Assembly (NCBI GenBank): GCA_016744535.1 | Contig: JADGEE010000020.1 | Coordinates: forward strand, 1 to 37,170 | Reading direction: 5' to 3' | DNA: 37,170 bases | DNA from: Campylobacteraceae bacterium | Lineage (GTDB): Bacteria > Campylobacterota > Campylobacteria > Campylobacterales > BB28 | Shown here: piece after piece, positions 1-8,597 of the stretch | How the letters are laid out: each line of letters begins with the position of its first letter | How positions within the stretch are numbered: position 1 is the stretch's first letter | Translations under genes and position numbers: made by a program | The notes under the pieces: generated by a model | What the model saw: only the letters and a program-made list of their open reading frames with translations | Databases searched by the model: none | Told to the model about the DNA's origin: nothing

Positions 1-965
1 CTTATGGAGATATTATAGATAATATTTTAGACTTAAATAAAAGTTTAGAGAGTGATAAAAGATTAAAAAATATAAATATTGAGTTAATTCAAAGTGATAA
101 AATTTATACATTTTTATATGATGATTTAGATTTAGCTATTCCTGAAAATTTAAGAGAAATATTTATATTAAATTTAATAAAATTTTGGCAATTAAATATA
201 TACAAATACTCTAACATTAAATCAAAAATATTTTTGAGAATTGATATATTTGACAAATTAAATATTGAAGATAAGACACATTTAGATATAAATATATTAA
301 CTCTAAAGTGGAATAAAAAAGAGATATTATCTTTAATTTTTAAAGTTATAATTGCTACATTAAGTGAAAATGAGATAAATATATTGAATTTAAATAATAT
401 AGTAAAAAGTTATAAAAATTTTGAGATAACTTCAGATATTAAAATATTAAATAGCTCAATTTACATACTTTTAGGTACTAAAATTAATATAACTTCTCTG
501 ATTATGGACGAATGGATTATTAAATATTTATCAGATACAAATAGAGTTATAACTCCGAGGACAATTTACTCTTTTATTTTTGAGACAATATCAAATGAAT
601 TAAATAAATTACCTATTAGTAGTAATAATAAAATAATATTTCAAAATTTTTCAAAAGATTACAAAGAGATAATAGAACAAGTATCAAAAAATAGACTATA
701 TGATTATCTTAATGAACATAGAGATTATGAAAAACATATTAATAAAATTAAGGATATGGGATATAGTAGTTTTACATTTGAAGATTTTAAAAGTGAGTAT
801 AAAAATATTAAAGATGAAACAGTTAAAAATTATCTATTAAATTTAGAAAAAAGTGGTTTTTTGCGAAATGATAAACAGACTAAAAAGTATAGATTGGCAG
901 AAATATACGCACCTTGCTTGAAATTAAAAAACAATAAAAGAGTAAATAAAGAGGTAAAACATTGA
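1..965 (+). CDS. P-loop ATPase (Sll1717-like), C-terminal part; 5' end outside window
   Basis: The reading frame is open from base 3 to the TGA at 963-965 with no stop, so the gene starts before the window. The TTG at 234 is an internal codon, not the start. Visible features are a Walker-B-like FLYDDLDLA around bases 111-140, a FLRIDIFDKL stretch followed by LTLKWNKKEIL, and a C-terminal region (about 765-920) that reads like a winged helix (FTFEDFKSEY, YLLNLEKSGFLR). The order Walker B, then an R-x-D-I-F segment, then a 'W..+.iL' segment is what I know from P-loop ATPases of the Sll1717 family, often found in accessory regions. The Walker A region is not in the window. The stop overlaps the TTG start of the next gene (TTGA), so translation is probably coupled. 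Family call moderate; partner unknown. Confidence 0.65.
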   Translation, partial: YGDIIDNILDLNKSLESDKRLKNINIELIQSDKIYTFLYDDLDLAIPENLREIFILNLIKFWQLNIYKYSNIKSKIFLRIDIFDKLNIEDKTHLDINILTLKWNKKEILSLIFKVIIATLSENEINILNLNNIVKSYKNFEITSDIKILNSSIYILLGTKINITSLIMDEWIIKYLSDTNRVITPRTIYSFIFETISNELNKLPISSNNKIIFQNFSKDYKEIIEQVSKNRLYDYLNEHRDYEKHINKIKDMGYSSFTFEDFKSEYKNIKDETVKNYLLNLEKSGFLRNDKQTKKYRLAEIYAPCLKLKNNKRVNKEVKH

Positions 966-1771
966 AAAAAAAATTAATAATTTCTATTTTTGTATTGAGT
1001 TTAAATGCAGGAATATTTGATTTTCAAGAGATTGAAGAAGCAAATAGATTCTATAATGAAGAGCAATATAGTGATTCAGTGAAACATTTTAAAAATATTT
1101 CAAAAATAAAAAATTCAAATGAAGCTAATTATGACTTAGCAAATGCAGAGTATAAGAGTGGTAAGTTTCAAGAAGCAATTAATAGTTATGAAAAAGTTGT
1201 AACTAAAAATAGTGATTTAGAGTTTGATAAACTCTATAATATGGCAAACTCTTTCGTTAAATTAAATGATTTAAAAAAAGCAGAGGAGTTTTATGAGAAA
1301 GCTTTAAAACTTAAAGATGATGAAGATGCCAAATATAATTTAGAGTTAGTTAAAAAAATACAAGAACAACAAGAGCAACAAAAACAAGATAAAGATGAAA
1401 ATAAAAAAGACGATAAAAAGGATGATAAGAAACAAGAGAATAGAGATAAAGAAGAGAAAAAAAACGAAAATAAAAAAGATGATGAGAAGAGTAAAGAAGA
1501 AGATAAAAAGAATCAAGAAAAGCAAAAAAATAAGGAAGAGAAAAAAGATGAAAAAAATCAAAGCGAAGAAGATAAGAAAAAAGATGAAAAATCTGATGAT
1601 AAAGATGAAATAAAAAAAGGTGAAAGTCAAGCTAGTGAGGGTAAAAATATGGAAGAGATAAGTGATTTAGAAGAGAAAAAATGGATTAATCGATTAAATG
1701 AGAGAAAAGTTAAAACTCTCCCTTATGAAGATATCAAAGCAAAGGACGAAGATGTTAAGAGTTATTGGTAG
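962..1771 (+). CDS. BatC-like TPR protein with charged low-complexity tail
   Basis: This 269-residue protein starts at TTG 962, overlapping the previous stop; the next in-frame residues (MKKKLIISIFVLSLNAG) form a plausible signal peptide. Residues about 20-130 hold three to four TPR-like helical repeats (for example FYNEEQYSDSVKHFKNI and KAEEFYEKALKL). Residues about 135-225 are almost only K, D, E, N and Q. The end (WINRLNERKVKTLPYEDI) resembles the short conserved tail of BatC proteins of Bacteroides aerotolerance (Bat) operons, and the next gene is BatD-like, which supports the call. It probably acts in the periplasm or at the inner membrane as a scaffold. Its 3' end overlaps the batD-like start by 20 bases. 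No BatA/BatB von Willebrand proteins are visible; they may lie upstream or be absent. Confidence 0.7.
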   Translation: MKKKLIISIFVLSLNAGIFDFQEIEEANRFYNEEQYSDSVKHFKNISKIKNSNEANYDLANAEYKSGKFQEAINSYEKVVTKNSDLEFDKLYNMANSFVKLNDLKKAEEFYEKALKLKDDEDAKYNLELVKKIQEQQEQQKQDKDENKKDDKKDDKKQENRDKEEKKNENKKDDEKSKEEDKKNQEKQKNKEEKKDEKNQSEEDKKKDEKSDDKDEIKKGESQASEGKNMEEISDLEEKKWINRLNERKVKTLPYEDIKAKDEDVKSYW

Positions 1772-3212
1772 CCTACTTTTAATAAGTTTAAATTTATTTG
1801 CTTTTGTAGAAGCTACATTAAGTTCAAACAATATCACTTTAGGTGAAAGAGTTACTTTGACTCTAAGTGCAAGTGGGCAAAATGTAATTTTTCCAGAACT
1901 TTTAGATATAGCAGGTTTTGAGATAGAGAGTACAGCAAAGTCTCAAAATATATCTATTATAAATGGAAAACAGAGTATTAAAATTTCTAAGAGTTTAACT
2001 TTTACTCCAACTAAATCTCTTAAAATTACTCCATTTGAAATTGAAGTTAATGGGGTAAAAGAGAAAACAAAAGAGTTAAATTTAAAAATAGTAAAATCTA
2101 AACCAACTTCAAAAAATAGTAAATTTACATTTGAAGTTAAAGTAGATAAAAAAGAGGCATATGTAGGTGAACCAATTAAATATACGATTCTTTTTAAGAG
2201 AGCTATTAAAGAAGATGTTTTAGATATTGAATATTCTCAAATTAATTTTCCAAACTTTTGGTCAAAACAAGTTGGAAAAGAGAATGCTTATAGAGAAGAT
2301 AGCTATATAGTTCATAAATTAAACTTTATTTTATTTCCTCAAAAAGCTGGTAAAATTAAAATTGCCCCATCAAAACTTAGAGTTGCAACTCCAAAGAGAA
2401 GTCGAGATATTTTTGGTTTTTGGGTTAAAAGTCCTCATTGGAGAACTATATTTTCAAATGAGTTAAGTTTTAATATTAAACCAATTCCAGATAATATTAA
2501 TCTTGTTGGTGATTTTAAAATTGAAGCTGATATCGATAAGAGTAGTGTAAAAGAAAATGACCCTATTAATTTAACTCTAAAAATAAGCGGTATTGGTAAT
2601 TTTGATGCACTAGAGGAATTTAATTTAAATTTAGATGGTGCAATTGTATATGCTGATAAATCTCAAAAAAATTATAAATTTGTAGGTGATGATTATAGTG
2701 GAAATTACAGTAAAAAATTTGCATTAATTGCAGAGAAAAATTTTATAATTCCTAGTTTTACTCTGAAGTATTTTGATTTAAAAACAAAGACAGTAAAAGA
2801 GATTAAAACTAAAGAGTTCTCTATTAGCGTAGAGGCTAAGAGAAAATTAGAGACTAAATTAGAGACATTAGAAGCTAAAGTTGAAACAGAAACTGAAATT
2901 GAAACAAAAATAGAGCATAAAGAGTTAAAAATAATTTCAAATATTGATAAGTTAATATATATAATGTTTGGATTCTTTTTGGGTATTATCTTTATATTAA
3001 TTATTAAGTTTGTTAAAATTGATTTTAGTAAATTCAAAGAAGTTAAATTTTCTTTAAAAGATAGAGATTTACTTAAGTTATTAATTCCATTTGCTTCTAA
3101 AAATACACAAGCTAAAGAGATAGTTTTGAAATTAGAAGAGAATATTTATTATGGTAAAAAACATAAAATTAGTAAAAAAGAGATAACGAAACTTTTAAAT
3201 GAAATTAATTAA
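1752..3212 (+). CDS. BatD-like membrane protein
   Basis: I place the start at ATG 1752 (486 residues): AAGGA lies five bases upstream, and a signal peptide (MLRVIGSLLLISLNLFAFVEA) begins there. The upstream ATG at 1698 would add 18 charged residues before the signal sequence. The body is a long beta-rich extracytoplasmic region with the BatD pattern of early 'ATLSSNNITLGERVTLTL' and a later 'VDKKEAYVGEPIKYTI'. One transmembrane helix follows near residues 400-422 (IYIMFGFFLGIIFILII), then a basic cytoplasmic tail of about 60 residues. Just before the helix is an E/T/K-rich stretch with KLETKLETLEAKVETETEIE. The family is linked to Bat/MoxR-type operons. Its function here is inferred from the neighbour pair. 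Confidence 0.72.
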   Translation: MLRVIGSLLLISLNLFAFVEATLSSNNITLGERVTLTLSASGQNVIFPELLDIAGFEIESTAKSQNISIINGKQSIKISKSLTFTPTKSLKITPFEIEVNGVKEKTKELNLKIVKSKPTSKNSKFTFEVKVDKKEAYVGEPIKYTILFKRAIKEDVLDIEYSQINFPNFWSKQVGKENAYREDSYIVHKLNFILFPQKAGKIKIAPSKLRVATPKRSRDIFGFWVKSPHWRTIFSNELSFNIKPIPDNINLVGDFKIEADIDKSSVKENDPINLTLKISGIGNFDALEEFNLNLDGAIVYADKSQKNYKFVGDDYSGNYSKKFALIAEKNFIIPSFTLKYFDLKTKTVKEIKTKEFSISVEAKRKLETKLETLEAKVETETEIETKIEHKELKIISNIDKLIYIMFGFFLGIIFILIIKFVKIDFSKFKEVKFSLKDRDLLKLLIPFASKNTQAKEIVLKLEENIYYGKKHKISKKEITKLLNEIN

Positions 3213-3346
3213 ATAAATAATTTCTACCTCTTCTTCTTATTTTTTTACTTAAACTTAACTAAAATTTAAAAAATATCACAATTTTTACACTTATATTTGC
3301 TAAAATAAGAGCTTATTAAAACTTTATTTACATATTTAAGTTTTAG

Positions 3347-3352
3347 TATAAA
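3347..3352 (+). promoter_or_regulatory. candidate -10 box upstream of the 3372 gene
   Basis: The 159-base gap after batD holds no gene. TATAAA lies 20 bases before the ATG at 3372, preceded by T-rich sequence, and an AAGGA ribosome site lies at 3361-3365. In such AT-rich DNA a -10 box is weak evidence. Confidence 0.3.
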
Positions 3353-3371
3353 TTTATTTTAAGGAATATTA

Positions 3372-3851
3372 ATGAGAAAGATTCTTTTAGGTTCACTTAT
3401 CTTAAGCGGATTTCTTTACGCTAACTCAACAGAAATTTTTCCTGATGTGTTAAGCTCAGAGAGTGTTATTAACTTCTACTCAAATGTAGAGATTAAAGAG
3501 AGTGGTGAAAATTTAGTTACTCCAAAGATAAATAATAAAAATAAGGCTAAATGTGGTGCTTTTCTTAGAAGTAAATTTTGTAAAGCTAGTGGTGAATCTC
3601 CAAAGGCTCTAAAAGAGTTTAAATTTTTAAATTCTAATATTAATGAAAGTATTGAAATAGATAGTGATATTACTTTAAGTAGTGAAAATATTGGAAACTT
3701 AGTGATTACTAAAGATAATTTAATAATCACTTTTGATGCACCAAGTATAAATGGATTATTTAATCGAACTCAAAAGATAGCCTCTATTATTGATGAAGCT
3801 AAAAATACGACATTTATCTTTAGGGCAGGTGATTACTATAGGTGGTTTTGA
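3372..3851 (+). pseudogene. Piece 1: signal peptide and start of beta-rich region
   Basis: The 159-codon opening piece has a good RBS (AAGGA) and a signal peptide, MRKILLGSLILSGFLYANS. It then has two cysteines (AKCGAFLRSKFCKAS) and a beta-helix-like stretch (IEIDSDITLSSENIGNLVI) leading to TTFIFRAGDYY. The frame then falls into RWF and stop; the natural continuation, GGFEVMSQ, is in the next frame. If expressed, this would be a short exported fragment. Confidence 0.65.
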
Positions 3852-4014
3852 GGTAATGTCTCAAAGTTCTAAAAAGAAAGTAGTACACGATAGAGTAGAG
3901 ATTAAGACAGATGGAAATAGTCGGTTTTTTATCAAAGATAAATTTGAGATAACTAAAAACACAAACTCTAATCCAAAAAATGATGTAATTGTCATAAATA
4001 AAGATAAATCCTAA
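3790..4014 (+). pseudogene. Piece 2: continuation in the next frame, ended by TAA
   Basis: The homologous part probably begins at about 3841 (GGFEVMSQ); the codons from 3790 to 3840 are out of the ancestral frame. It reads on with VEIKTDGNSRFFIKDKFEI to VIVINKDKS, then TAA at 4012-4014. The stop is in the same frame as piece 3, so it is a nonsense change and not a frameshift. Confidence 0.6.
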
Positions 4015-4023
4015 AAAGAGTTA

Positions 4024-4731
4024 ATGATTTACTCTTTAGGTGATATAAACATCAATACAAGTGCAAGTTTTAATATAAATGCCTTAATTTATAGTTTTAC
4101 TAATTTTGATATTGTAGGAAATCCACAAAGTAGTTTTAGTGGTGCAATTCACTCTAAGGGTGAGTTAAATATTGGAGATAAAAAGAGTATCGGTGAATTT
4201 GTTTATGATAAAAAATCAATAAGTGAACTTTATAGTAACGGATTTAATCTTATTTCACTTCCAAAAGACCCAAAAGAAGAAGGGAAAAAAACATTAGAGG
4301 GAATTGATAGCAATAGAAATGGTGTTAGGGATGATGTTGAGATTTTTGTACATGAAAATCGTTTTAGTAGTGAAGCTGTAAATATGGCTTATATGCAAAA
4401 AGCAAAAATGTTTCCAAGTGTAATACTTACAAAATATGATGCACCTACAAGAGCAGAGAATAGAGAGAGAGCTATAAAAGCGATGTATGAGATGGATAAA
4501 GTGAGTGAGTGTGAACAAGCTATATATGAGAAAAAATATGGTTTAGGAGATGATGCTTTTAATGATGATTACGCATTTTCTATTAAGTTACAGGCATCTG
4601 TATTTAATACAGAGGATAGAATGAAACTCTATATTGAATATAACGGACTTTTAAGTCAAACTTTTTTATCTAACTATTATGGAAGTTTTGAGATAGAGGA
4701 GTGCTGTCAAGAGTTTCCACACCTTTTTTAG
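4024..4731 (+). pseudogene. Piece 3: end of beta region, DSNRNGVRDD loop, helical domain
   Basis: It is in the same frame as piece 2 and begins with MIYSLGDININTSASFNINALIYS and FSGAIHSKGELNIG, a pattern seen in MshQ-like pilus-associated proteins (LIY...GD...INALIY...F.GAI). After it come GIDSNRNGVRDDVE, a calcium-binding-type loop, and a helical part with MAYMQKAK and RAIKAMYEMDKVSECEQAIYEKKYG. It ends in PHLF and a stop inside the T-run. The ATG at 4024 has no clear ribosome site, so I doubt independent translation. Confidence 0.6.
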
Positions 4732-6362
4732 AGATTGCAAAAGATAATGGATTAATAGGGAGTGTGAATGGTTTAGATTTAGGTGATTTAATATTTATTA
4801 TGTCAGAACTTTTAGGTTTATCTACAAGACCATTAACTATAATTTTATCTCAAATGAATACAATGACAAAAATGGAGATGGATGCAAAAATGGAATTACA
4901 AAACTCTGACCTTATAGTAGATAGATATAAAAAAGAAATCAATAATGATTATAAAATTATTGGAATAGGACACGGTCAGGGAGTCTTATTTGCAAACTCT
5001 TTTTATGAAGAGTTATACAAAGATAGTCCTATAAAAACTCAATCTTATGGAGTTGTTGGAGTTGGAAGTTTGGCAGGTAAAATAAAAGATAATAGTAACT
5101 CCGATAACTATATAACTTTAAAAGAGGATATAGTGTGGCAAATTACAAGTACAGCTTATCCATTTTCAACTCTGCCAGCAAATGAAACTGCAAATACTTG
5201 CTTTTATAATAACGGTTTAAGCGATATTAGATGTCACAGTTTTAAAGGTACTTATATAAGTGATAAAAATGAACATATTAGTGGAATGTCATCTAAAGAT
5301 AAAATATTTGATGATATTATACGAGTTGGTAGAGGTTTAGAAAATCCAAAAAAAGAGTGGAATATAGTTGATTTTCACTATGAAGATGATGGAACTTGTG
5401 AACATAAAATTGATTTAGAGTATCCAGAGTTAAGTGAATATCTAACAGTTTATCCTTTTAATTTAAATGGAAATATATATCCAGTTAAAGGTAATAATTG
5501 GGTAGTTGCTAGTTGTGGAGGAAAAGAAGTTATTGAAAACACTAAAGGTTGGGATGGAATAGAAAACTATGATTGTTCTAAATTAGAAGGGGCAGACGAA
5601 GTTATAAAATGTAATCCCTCAAAACCATCTCCTTGGATAGTTACAAATAAATATGATGAGGGTACTTGTGATTATAGAGTTGATGTAACTAATAGTGAAA
5701 CAGGTGAGAGTCAATCAAGTGTTTATCCATTTAATGAAAGTGGTTATGTTTATGATGTAAATGACGAAAATGTAATGGCAAATTGTAATGGTACTGAAAT
5801 AGCAGATTTAACACAAAATGGAACTGATGAGTGTTATCTGTTGGAAGGGACTGGTGAAATTATTGAGGTAGAACCGACACCAACACCGACACCAGAATGT
5901 GGTGAAGGTGAAGAACAGATAATTAATAATGACTTAGAGTGTGGTGATGAAGAGTATATGAATCACGGAGGATGTTATCAAGATGGCTCTTTATTTAAAT
6001 ACTGTTCTGGTTTTGTTCGCTCTGAAATACCAGTAAAAGTTGAAGTGAAAGCAAGTAATTTACCTTCTAATTGGTATGGTAGTTCTCAACATAGTCATGA
6101 TTGGATAGAGGTTTCTGATGATTTGGTTACTATGCCTACTTATAATCATGGAAGTTCTTACAATGGAAGATTTACATATAGAATTATAAACTCTAATTTA
6201 TATATGAATTTTGAAGGAAGTTGGTATGAGAATAATGAATGCTCTAAGTTGAATTCTCAAGAAAAACCATTAGATTGCTTTACTTCACTAAATCCTCTTT
6301 TTTTTATAAATTCAGTAGGAGAGTTTACTTCTAATCATTTTTCTTTAAAAGTGAGTGAATAG
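4701..6362 (+). pseudogene. Piece 4: hydrolase-like part, two repeats, PT linker, C-terminal domain
   Basis: The nominal start is GTG 4701, without a convincing ribosome site; the ancestral frame probably enters near 4729. Residues 80-105 (YKIIGIGHGQGVLFANSFY) match the nucleophile elbow of alpha/beta hydrolases of the type VxxHSQGNLFAN, but the serine position is glycine (GGT, 4974-4976). From about residue 225 two similar segments follow each other (GTCEHKIDLEY...YPFNLNGNIYPV and GTCDYRVDVTN...YPFNESGYVYDV), then a PTPTPTP linker and a C-terminal domain with several cysteines. It would need the lost signal peptide for export. Confidence 0.6.
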
Positions 6363-6389
6363 AAATAAGATATAATCTCTCTCTACTAA

Positions 6390-6599
6390 TACTTTTATAA
6401 TACTAGACATACTTTTGCTTCAATAATGTTATCAAATGGAGAAGATCCTCTTTGGATAAGTCAAATGTTAGGACACAAAGATTTAACAACAACATTTAAA
6501 TACTATGCAAAGTATATTAAACAAAATAATATTGAGAGAGCAACTTTTTTAAATGATTACCATACAAAAAGCGTACAGAAGCAAAAAATGATTTTTTAA
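6390..6599 (+). pseudogene. Tyrosine recombinase (integrase), C-terminal remnant
   Basis: After a TAA at 6387-6389 the frame reads YFYNTRHTFAS, then PLWISQMLGHKDLTTTFKYYAKY, and stops at 6597-6599. This is the end of a phage-type integrase: the box II arginine (RHTFAS), the LGH motif and, nine residues after its histidine, the tyrosine nucleophile. About two thirds of a normal protein is missing: the arm-binding and core-binding domains, the first catalytic arginine and the lysine. There is no start codon with a ribosome site. It ends 24 bases from the tRNA-Ser 3' end, the usual place for an integrase, so it probably marks an old integration event. Confidence 0.85.
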
Positions 6600-6623
6600 A
6601 GCCCGTAAAATGGGATGTTTAAA

Positions 6624-6714
6624 TGGCGGACAGGGAGGGATTCGAACCCTCGGTACCGTTACCAGTACGCTTCCTTAGCAGGGAAGTGGTTTCAGCCAAC
6701 TCACCCACCTATCC
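6624..6714 (-). tRNA. tRNA-Ser (anticodon GCU), CCA encoded
   Basis: Read on the minus strand, the acceptor arms GGATAGG and CCTGTCC pair (one G-T pair), with discriminator G and an encoded CCA at 6624-6626. The anticodon stem CTTCC/GGAAG holds the loop CTGCTAA, giving anticodon GCT for serine AGC/AGU codons. The T arm is GAGGG-TTCGAAT-CCCTC. The long variable arm (GCGTACTGGTAACGGTACC region) is as expected for a class II serine tRNA. The body without CCA is 6627-6714. Confidence 0.95.
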
Positions 6715-6737
6715 ATCAATTTTGTTTGTGGATGGAA

Positions 6738-6743
6738 ATTATA
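6738..6743 (-). promoter_or_regulatory. -10 box of the tRNA-Ser gene
   Basis: TATAAT on the minus strand lies 24 bases before the mature 5' end of the tRNA, in the gap behind hemN. No clear -35 is seen, which is usual for this phylum. Confidence 0.5.
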
Positions 6744-6765
6744 TCAAAAACAGATTAAAAATAAC

Positions 6766-8127
6766 TTAAACTGTTTTACTAAATTTTCTTTTATTCTCTG
6801 GAGTTCTTTTTAAATAACTATCAAAAGGCATAGCAATATTTCTAATTAAAAGTGTTCCTGTTGGATTTACTTCAATTTTATTTTTTGATATTTTCACTAA
6901 ATCTTCAAATTCATTTAAATCATTTATATCATCTTTAAAATATTCAAAAAAATCTATATTAAATCTATTTTCAACTCTTTTTATATCTAATTTAAAATTA
7001 GCCATAATTTCCATTATTACAGCTTTTCTAATTAAATCATCATTGCTTAATTGAATTCCTCTAAAAACTGGCAATTTTCCAGCGTCAATTGCACTTTCAT
7101 ATAGATTCATATCTTTATAATTTTGTACATAGTAATCATTACCTTCACCAATACTAGTAAGCCCTATTCCAATTAAATCTGCTCCACCTTTTGTAGTATA
7201 GCCTTGAAAATTTCTATGTAATTCACCTTTCTGGATTGCTAAAAATAGTTCATCTTCAGGTTTTGCAAAATGATCCATTCCAACTGTTTTATAACCAGTA
7301 GTAGTTAAATAATCTATCGTATATTGCATAATTTTAAGTTTTTCACTAGGGGTAGGTAGCGTTGTTTCATCAATCTTTCTCATAGTTTTCTTCATCCAAG
7401 GAACATGAGCATAATTAAATACAGCTAATCTATCTGGATTTAACTCTTTTACATAAGCTAGTGTCTCTTTGAATGTCTCTAAACTTTGAAATGGTAAACC
7501 ATAAATTAAATCTATATTTACACTTTTAATTCCAGATTTTCGTGAGTTTTCAATAACTCTTTTGCTATCTTCAAAACTTTGAATTCTGTGAACTGCTTCT
7601 TGAACTTTTGGATTAAAATCTTGTACTCCAAAACTAAATCTGTTAAACCCACCTTCAACTAAAACTTTAAGTTGTTCATTATTAAAATATCTAGGGTCAA
7701 TTTCACAAGATATCTCTACATCTTTAGAGATATTTTTAAAGTGAGATTTAATTATAACAATCACTTTTTTAAGTTGAATTGCACTTAAAAATGTTGGTGT
7801 TCCGCCACCAAAATGAATTTGAATTACTTCTCTTTTAGTGTCTAAATGTTTTGATAAAATTTCTAATTCATCTCTTAAATATTTAATATATCTCTCTTTT
7901 TTATCCTCTTTAGATGTATAAACCACATTACAGCCACAAAAATAACAAGCACTTCTGCAAAATGGAATATGAAAATATAATGATAGTGGTCTTGATTTAT
8001 CTGCATTTTCTAATTTTTGAATATATTTATCAATATCAAAACTCTCATTAAATTCAGGCGCAGTTGGATAACTTGTATATCTAGGTCCAGCCTTTGAAAA
8101 TTTTGAAAATTTTTCAAAATCAATCAT
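6766..8127 (-). CDS. hemN: Oxygen-independent coproporphyrinogen III oxidase
   Basis: This 453-residue radical-SAM enzyme would convert coproporphyrinogen III to protoporphyrinogen IX without oxygen, in the cytoplasm, for haem synthesis. The N-terminus has the HemN signature GPRYTSYPTAP (residues 14-24) and the Fe-S motif C57-X3-C61-X2-C64-G-C66. HFGGGTPTFL follows as the SAM-binding glycine motif. The C-terminal HemN domain is present, and the length matches full HemN and not the shorter HemW. The ATG overlaps the upstream gene's stop by four bases, so it is the last gene of an argF-UPF0763-hemN operon. Confidence 0.95.
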   Translation of the reverse strand: MIDFEKFSKFSKAGPRYTSYPTAPEFNESFDIDKYIQKLENADKSRPLSLYFHIPFCRSACYFCGCNVVYTSKEDKKERYIKYLRDELEILSKHLDTKREVIQIHFGGGTPTFLSAIQLKKVIVIIKSHFKNISKDVEISCEIDPRYFNNEQLKVLVEGGFNRFSFGVQDFNPKVQEAVHRIQSFEDSKRVIENSRKSGIKSVNIDLIYGLPFQSLETFKETLAYVKELNPDRLAVFNYAHVPWMKKTMRKIDETTLPTPSEKLKIMQYTIDYLTTTGYKTVGMDHFAKPEDELFLAIQKGELHRNFQGYTTKGGADLIGIGLTSIGEGNDYYVQNYKDMNLYESAIDAGKLPVFRGIQLSNDDLIRKAVIMEIMANFKLDIKRVENRFNIDFFEYFKDDINDLNEFEDLVKISKNKIEVNPTGTLLIRNIAMPFDSYLKRTPENKRKFSKTV

Positions 8128-8597
8128 AAATCTTCCTTAGATATCATCTCATTTATGTCTACATTATAAAATAAATTTGGGTGTCTCTTTTTTATTTTTT
8201 TAACAACTCCATTTACATTTAAATTTAAAAGACTTTTCTCTTTTGGTGAATTAATTACGCTACCAACTTCATTCATAGCTACTGCTAATACATCATTGTA
8301 ATCAATTGGTAATTCTTGCATTATTGCTTGTTCAAGTCTTATATTTAAATTCTCTTGCAATGCATTTTTTGTTGTACTAAGTAGTGTGACTAAAAGTTCC
8401 ATTGATATCAATGGATGAACTTTGTCATCTTCATCTATAATAAACCACGGTTTTTTTGAATCGAAACTACCACTTTGTAACTCTAAAATTTGTTTATTTT
8501 CACTATCTTCATTATTATTTTTTAATTTTAAGACAGTTTTTTCACCTTCAATGCCTAAACTATCTGCTATTTTATTAATTTTTTTATTTATACTCAT
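8124..8597 (-). CDS. UPF0763 / DUF2603 family protein
   Basis: The 157-residue soluble protein has no signal peptide or membrane helix. The N-terminus (INKIADSLGIEGEKTVLKL) and the segment KPWFIIDEDDKVHPLISMELL fit a conserved Campylobacterota-only family of unknown function (DUF2603). The position between argF and hemN is, as I recall, the same as that of Cj0993c in Campylobacter jejuni, which strengthens the family call. Its start overlaps the argF stop (TAATG) and its stop overlaps the hemN start (ATGA), so all three are likely translated together. No catalytic motif is evident. Confidence 0.75.
   Translation of the reverse strand: MSINKKINKIADSLGIEGEKTVLKLKNNNEDSENKQILELQSGSFDSKKPWFIIDEDDKVHPLISMELLVTLLSTTKNALQENLNIRLEQAIMQELPIDYNDVLAVAMNEVGSVINSPKEKSLLNLNVNGVVKKIKKRHPNLFYNVDINEMISKEDL

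Larger units (their letters stand above)
3372..6362 (+). pseudogene. Large secreted multidomain protein, broken by two frameshifts and a stop
   Basis: Four consecutive same-strand pieces read as one protein. The frame shifts by +1 at about 3840 (GAT TAC TAT, one extra A, then GGT GGT). There is an in-frame TAA at 4012-4014. The frame shifts back near the six-T run at 4724-4729, where one more T would restore it (CTT TTT TTA GAG). Joined, it would be close to 1,000 residues: a signal peptide, a beta-rich region resembling the MSHA-pilus protein MshQ and related domains, a DSNRNGVRDD calcium-type loop, an alpha/beta-hydrolase-like part, two cysteine-containing repeats, a PTPTPTP linker and a C-terminal domain. 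The lesions could in part be sequencing or assembly errors, but neighbouring genes are intact. Family match is by pattern only. Confidence 0.75.

Noticed and set aside
234-965. Separate gene starting at TTG 234
   Set aside because: The frame is open to the window start with family features upstream (Walker-B-like stretch), so 234 is an internal codon.
1346-1630. Minus-strand 94-codon frame rich in F, I and L that looks like membrane helices
   Set aside because: It is the mirror of the Lys/Asp/Glu tract of the BatC-like gene; codon bias alone creates it, and there is no ribosome site.
5866-5895. Short tandem repeat ACCGACACC-type
   Set aside because: It encodes the PTPTPTP linker; codon repetition explains it.
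6712-6736. TCCATC/GATGGA inverted repeat in the tRNA-Ser leader
   Set aside because: It is only six bases and overlaps the tRNA 5' end; probably chance.
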